Source: Candidatus Woesearchaeota archaeon
GTDB taxonomy: Archaea; Nanobdellota; Nanobdellia; Woesearchaeales; ARS49
Assembly: GCA_016203345.1 (NCBI GenBank)
Contig: JACQMZ010000099.1
Span: 1 to 8,753, forward strand
Length of the DNA: 8,753 bases
Direction of reading: 5' to 3'
Shown: piece by piece, positions 6,887-8,753 of the stretch
Numbering within the stretch: the stretch's first letter is position 1
Layout of the letters: each line of letters begins with the position of its first letter
Made by a program: the position numbers and the translations under genes
The notes under the pieces: generated by a model
Seen by the model: only the letters and a program-made list of their open reading frames with translations
Told to the model about the DNA's origin: nothing
Databases searched by the model: none

Positions 6887-6892
6887 TATATG
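6887..6892 (-). promoter_or_regulatory. TATA box of the 343-aa gene
   Basis: CATATA on the minus strand (in TTCATATACTG), centre 6889.5, about 25 nt before ATG 6864. Its first bases overlap the outer arm of hairpin D, so any protein or structure on the hairpin could affect this promoter. Confidence 0.55.
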
Positions 6893-6930
6893 AATTTTGC
6901 GAGTTCGCTACGCTCACTCCGCAAAATTCA
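6891..6930 (+). repeat. Hairpin element D (5'-end type)
   Basis: Perfect outer arms TGAATTTTGC (6891-6900) and GCAAAATTCA (6921-6930), then GAGT/ACTC (6901-6904/6916-6919) with one bulged C, a TC/TC internal loop, and GC-TAC-GC (6907-6913). It lies between the TrmB-like gene and the 343-aa gene and abuts the TATA box of the latter. The sequence after its right arm (CAGGTGAAA) is shared with element A. Confidence 0.82.
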
Positions 6931-6976
6931 GGTGAAACAACGTGGTGGACATCACTACTACGGTTCTGCCACACAA

Positions 6977-7744
6977 CTACGGTTCTACGACGCCTGCATC
7001 CCAGAGGTTTTGGAACACCTGCCGCAAATTCGCGGCAAACCGTTCATTCTCCACAAAAATAACACCACCATACTGCGTGGCATCCTGATGGACCAGCTTG
7101 ACAAGCACCTTTTTCCCGTCAACAATATCACAGCGGACAAAATCAGTATCCAAACGCCGCACCTGAAAACCATCAGGACTCTGACTACAAAGCTCTGCAA
7201 GAATCGGCGGAAGCGTGCAGTTTACCGGATAAATACACCTGAAAACAACACCCCGACTCACTGCCCTGACAATTTCCTTTTCCCAAACAGTCTTACTCCC
7301 ACGATTCGAGTGCGGCTTATGATGAATGTTCAAAATCTGGCAAACCTCCTTCTGCGCTTCAACAAACGATCGCAACTGAATCGCCTTATTATCATCAGAC
7401 GTGCTGCCCAACTCAAAAAAATGAGACGACGCTGACCGCGCAGCATCTGCCTGAACCGCATGCTCGCGAATCACGGCAAACACTTCCTCATCTGCCCTCT
7501 GCTTTTCAGCCAACAACTTACCCAACACCACAGACACGTTCTGCACCTTGACAACAACAGGACGGTCAACAGACACCTCAACCACTCCATTCCTCTGCAG
7601 GCCTTTAACAACACTATAGACTTTGCCTGGAGGAATGTGAGCACGACGAGACAACTCCTTTACCGTCAACGCGTCACGCAATAACGCAGCCAACGCCCTA
7701 CTTTCATACAAGCTCAAACCCATCTGTTGAAGTTCTTTAATCAT
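6977..7744 (-). CDS. TrmB-family transcriptional regulator
   Basis: 255 aa, the typical length for the family. Residues about 5-60 form a winged helix-turn-helix (LSLYESRALAALL, then LTVKELSRRAHIPPGKVYSV as recognition region, then LQRNGVVEV as the wing). A charged helix (about 70-110, VLGKLLAEKQRADEEVFAVI) probably makes the dimer coiled coil. The C-terminal half (about 115-255) is an effector domain of the phospholipase-D-like type found in many TrmB proteins. Family members sense sugars or other small ligands and bind near TATA boxes. It is divergent from the two small genes, sharing the TATATATA box, and an inverted repeat AATTC-N4-GAATT lies between that box and its own start, a likely self-control site. 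A short leader with GAGGGTGA precedes ATG 7744. The ligand and regulon are unknown; the anchored-protein genes downstream are possible targets. Confidence 0.85.
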   Translation of the reverse strand: MIKELQQMGLSLYESRALAALLRDALTVKELSRRAHIPPGKVYSVVKGLQRNGVVEVSVDRPVVVKVQNVSVVLGKLLAEKQRADEEVFAVIREHAVQADAARSASSHFFELGSTSDDNKAIQLRSFVEAQKEVCQILNIHHKPHSNRGSKTVWEKEIVRAVSRGVVFRCIYPVNCTLPPILAELCSQSPDGFQVRRLDTDFVRCDIVDGKKVLVKLVHQDATQYGGVIFVENERFAANLRQVFQNLWDAGVVEP

Positions 7745-7763
7745 TTCACCCTCTGCAGGTGTG

Positions 7764-7777
7764 AATTCTTAGGAATT
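7764..7777. promoter_or_regulatory. Inverted repeat AATTC-N4-GAATT, possible operator
   Basis: Perfect 5-bp arms AATTC (7764-7768) and GAATT (7773-7777) with the 4-nt spacer TTAG. It lies one base from the shared TATA box and just upstream of the inferred minus start site near 7756. That is where an archaeal repressor or activator would block or recruit TBP/TFB. Binding by the TrmB-like protein is inference. Confidence 0.4.
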
Positions 7778-7778
7778 G

Positions 7779-7786
7779 TATATATA
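7779..7786. promoter_or_regulatory. Shared palindromic TATA box TATATATA
   Basis: Centre 7782.5. On the plus strand it predicts a start site near 7809, between the ATGs at 7806 and 7812 (leaderless). On the minus strand it predicts a start near 7756, giving a 12-nt leader for the TrmB-like gene. No other TATA-like box is seen in this 61-bp gap. Confidence 0.6.
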
Positions 7787-7805
7787 CCTATGGCTACGGG
7801 GAAAT

Positions 7806-8045
7806 ATGGTTATGGCTGAAGAATTTGTTAATTATCTGGCACAAGAAATTCTTCAACAAATATTTGACCAAGCAAACAGAAATTCTATCGGCACACGCAC
7901 AGAATCCATCGACGGCCACACCTCAACTTTCAAACGATCGTCCATTGGCATGGTTGTCACTCAGACCCTCAACAAAGAAACACGACTTACTCCACACGGA
8001 GAGCCGATCCTCGTCTACGACCCAGGATGGGTGAATGATGCATGA
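7806..8045 (+). CDS. Small hypothetical protein, first gene of a coupled pair
   Basis: 79 aa from ATG 7806, or 77 aa from ATG 7812; both suit a leaderless mRNA from the TATATATA box, and GGGG at 7798-7801 is at most a weak ribosome site. I do not recognise a family. Residues about 4-22 (AEEFVNYLAQEILQQIFDQA) look like an amphipathic acidic helix; the remainder is Thr/Ser-rich and ends in a short strand-like part (EPILVYDPGWVND). There is no membrane segment, signal peptide, cysteine or metal motif. The stop codon overlaps the next start as ATGA (8042-8045), so the two proteins are probably made in a fixed ratio and may form a complex. The gene is divergent from the TrmB-like regulator and may be controlled by it. 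A toxin-antitoxin arrangement is possible by layout alone. Confidence 0.65.
   Translation: MVMAEEFVNYLAQEILQQIFDQANRNSIGTRTESIDGHTSTFKRSSIGMVVTQTLNKETRLTPHGEPILVYDPGWVNDA
8029..8034 (+). promoter_or_regulatory. Ribosome binding site GGGTGA
   Basis: GGTGA matches the archaeal anti-Shine-Dalgarno and lies 7 nt before ATG 8042. It is inside the end of the first small gene, so it supports internal initiation of the second one from a shared mRNA, and favours ATG 8042 over ATG 8045. Confidence 0.5.
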
Positions 8046-8410
8046 TGGCAAACTACCAATTTTGGATAGACTACATCAGCAAGAAGCGTCTTGACGAGCT
8101 TTCTCCTGGAAAGAAAAACAAGCCCTACTTTCACTTATCACATACGGACGGCATACTCAAACCTGACCAATGGGATCCCCGCGAGCCTGACTGCGTGCGA
8201 TATATTTCTATTGCCTGCTGCAGGACAACACAAGACCTGAGCAAGCAAGTGAGAGTGCACCTGAACAAAGAAGAATGGCGCATACATTACTGGGCGCTAA
8301 CGTACTCGCCAGAGGCAGCAAAAAAACTGAAGCTCCCCACGCCTGACCTTGAAAGAATCATCTCAACGCACAACAAAAGACTCAAAGAGTTTCTAGAAGT
8401 ACGATACTGA
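8042..8410 (+). CDS. Hypothetical protein, second gene of a coupled pair
   Basis: 122 aa, soluble, basic and rich in aromatic residues (WIDYISKKRLDEL; EEWRIHYWALTYSPEAAKKL). No family is recognised. A helical N-terminus is followed by a strand-like centre (CVRYISIACC at about 57-66, with the only three cysteines) and a charged C-terminal helix (DLERIISTHNKRLKEFLEVRY). Many Lys/Arg/His and Trp/Tyr residues would suit nucleic-acid or protein binding, but this is a guess. The start codon overlaps the stop of the preceding gene by four bases, and GGGTGA lies 7 nt upstream. It converges on the partial gene at the right edge with a 46-bp gap. No close link to the pilin-like genes is evident beyond position. 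Confidence 0.68.
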   Translation: MMANYQFWIDYISKKRLDELSPGKKNKPYFHLSHTDGILKPDQWDPREPDCVRYISIACCRTTQDLSKQVRVHLNKEEWRIHYWALTYSPEAAKKLKLPTPDLERIISTHNKRLKEFLEVRY

Positions 8411-8423
8411 CAGAATAATCAGT
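8406..8423 (+). terminator. Weak hairpin after the coupled gene pair
   Basis: ACTGA (8406-8410, including the stop codon) can pair with TCAGT (8419-8423) over an 8-nt loop. Only A-rich sequence follows on the plus strand. On the minus strand TTTCTTTTG lies just before it, so it may serve the convergent gene instead. The support is weak. Confidence 0.25.
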
Positions 8424-8456
8424 CAAAAGAAATATCATTCAGAATAAATGCCCATA

Positions 8457-8753
8457 CTACTGCGCTCGCTCTGCAACGGTAACCTTCGCTTTGTCCCCTA
8501 AGCCTTCCAGTTGCATGGTCACGCTGCCCTGAATGTTTTCGAAACACAAGAACCCCCGACCCTCAGGGCCAAATACTTCAATGTCCTTGATGAACAACGG
8601 AAACGGCTGTTTGCTGATAGGCAGGAGAAAAATGTTTTCAGAACCTGCACGCCACGCGTTAAACAACAACGGGTGCTTTGCCTGCAACTGGCCAGGCTCA
8701 ACAGGATCAACCAGGCACAACGTGTGAAACCCGCTCGGCACGCTCAGCTTGAA
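8457..8753 (-). CDS. C-terminal part of a probable secreted or anchored protein
   Basis: The frame runs off the right edge of the window, so only the last 98 residues are visible, beginning FKLSVPSGFHTLCLVDP. The visible part looks strand-rich: LPSG-like turn, a Cys in TLCLVD, ENIFLLPI, PLFIKDIEVF, a second Cys in GFLCFEN, then SVTMQLEGLGDKAKVTVAE before the stop. Two cysteines and alternating hydrophobic residues suit a small extracellular beta domain. I associate such C-termini with unnamed single-helix surface proteins of DPANN archaea, which would fit the anchored proteins further left, but the N-terminal helix is outside the window and this is not proven. No hairpin element of the A-E family follows its stop codon. 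Confidence 0.6.
   Translation of the reverse strand, partial: FKLSVPSGFHTLCLVDPVEPGQLQAKHPLLFNAWRAGSENIFLLPISKQPFPLFIKDIEVFGPEGRGFLCFENIQGSVTMQLEGLGDKAKVTVAERAQ

Noticed and set aside
6867..6924. Longer start at 6924 for the 343-aa protein
   Set aside because: It would start inside hairpin D and upstream of the TATA box that fits ATG 6864.
4556..6930. Elements A-E as simple intrinsic terminators
   Set aside because: Only A (minus strand) and E have a nearby T-run; B, C and D lie before gene starts, so termination alone does not explain the family.
4556..6930. Elements A-E as a CRISPR array
   Set aside because: Spacing is irregular, outer arms differ and genes lie between the copies; no cas gene is present.
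4556..6930. Elements A-E as tRNA genes
   Set aside because: Each copy folds into a single stem-loop of about 40-57 nt with no cloverleaf.

Overview
The window looks like a piece of an archaeal chromosome, most likely from the DPANN/Woesearchaeota-like group. Three things suggest this: an AbrB-PhoU fusion regulator, a TrmB-family regulator, and a set of short secreted proteins with one N-terminal membrane helix. Promoters fit archaea too: AT-rich TATA boxes lie about 26 nt before start codons, giving leaderless or very short-leader mRNAs, and the few ribosome binding sites match GAGGTGA. No rRNA, tRNA, CRISPR array, transposase or integrase was seen. The lineage is an inference from gene content only.

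Layout. At the left (45-920, +) is the AbrB/PhoU-like regulator. Its 3' end overlaps by 68 bp a convergent 661-aa gene (853-2838, -) with N-terminal membrane helices and a C-terminal aminoglycoside-phosphotransferase-like kinase fold. That gene is divergent from a GT39/PMT-type membrane glycosyltransferase (to 4558, +) that ends in a regular six-cysteine tail. One palindromic TTTTAAAA sits exactly midway between the two inferred starts. From 7744 down to 4653 lies a minus-strand block: the TrmB-like regulator, then three N-terminally anchored extracellular proteins that look like minor pilins or pseudopilins. Divergent from the regulator is a pair of small unknown genes with an ATGA overlap (7806-8410, +). 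The right edge holds the C-terminal part of another probably secreted protein (8457-8753, -).

The most unusual feature is a family of five hairpin elements (A-E) at 4556-4601, 5121-5161, 5675-5731, 5801-5843 and 6891-6930. They fill every gap of the pilin-like block and the gap after the glycosyltransferase. All share a GAGTTCG...CTCAC core, while the outer arms differ between copies yet stay self-complementary. Orientation follows position: copies at gene 3' ends read GAGTTC on the sense strand and carry the stop codon, whereas copies before gene starts read it on the antisense strand. No function is known to me.

How the genes might work together (inference): the TrmB-like factor may control itself and the divergent pair, and possibly the surface-protein genes behind it. 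The glycosyltransferase and the anchored proteins are all expected at the cell envelope, so glycosylated surface fibres are one possible theme. The plus strand is rich in C and A even across minus-strand genes, which suggests replication-linked strand skew.
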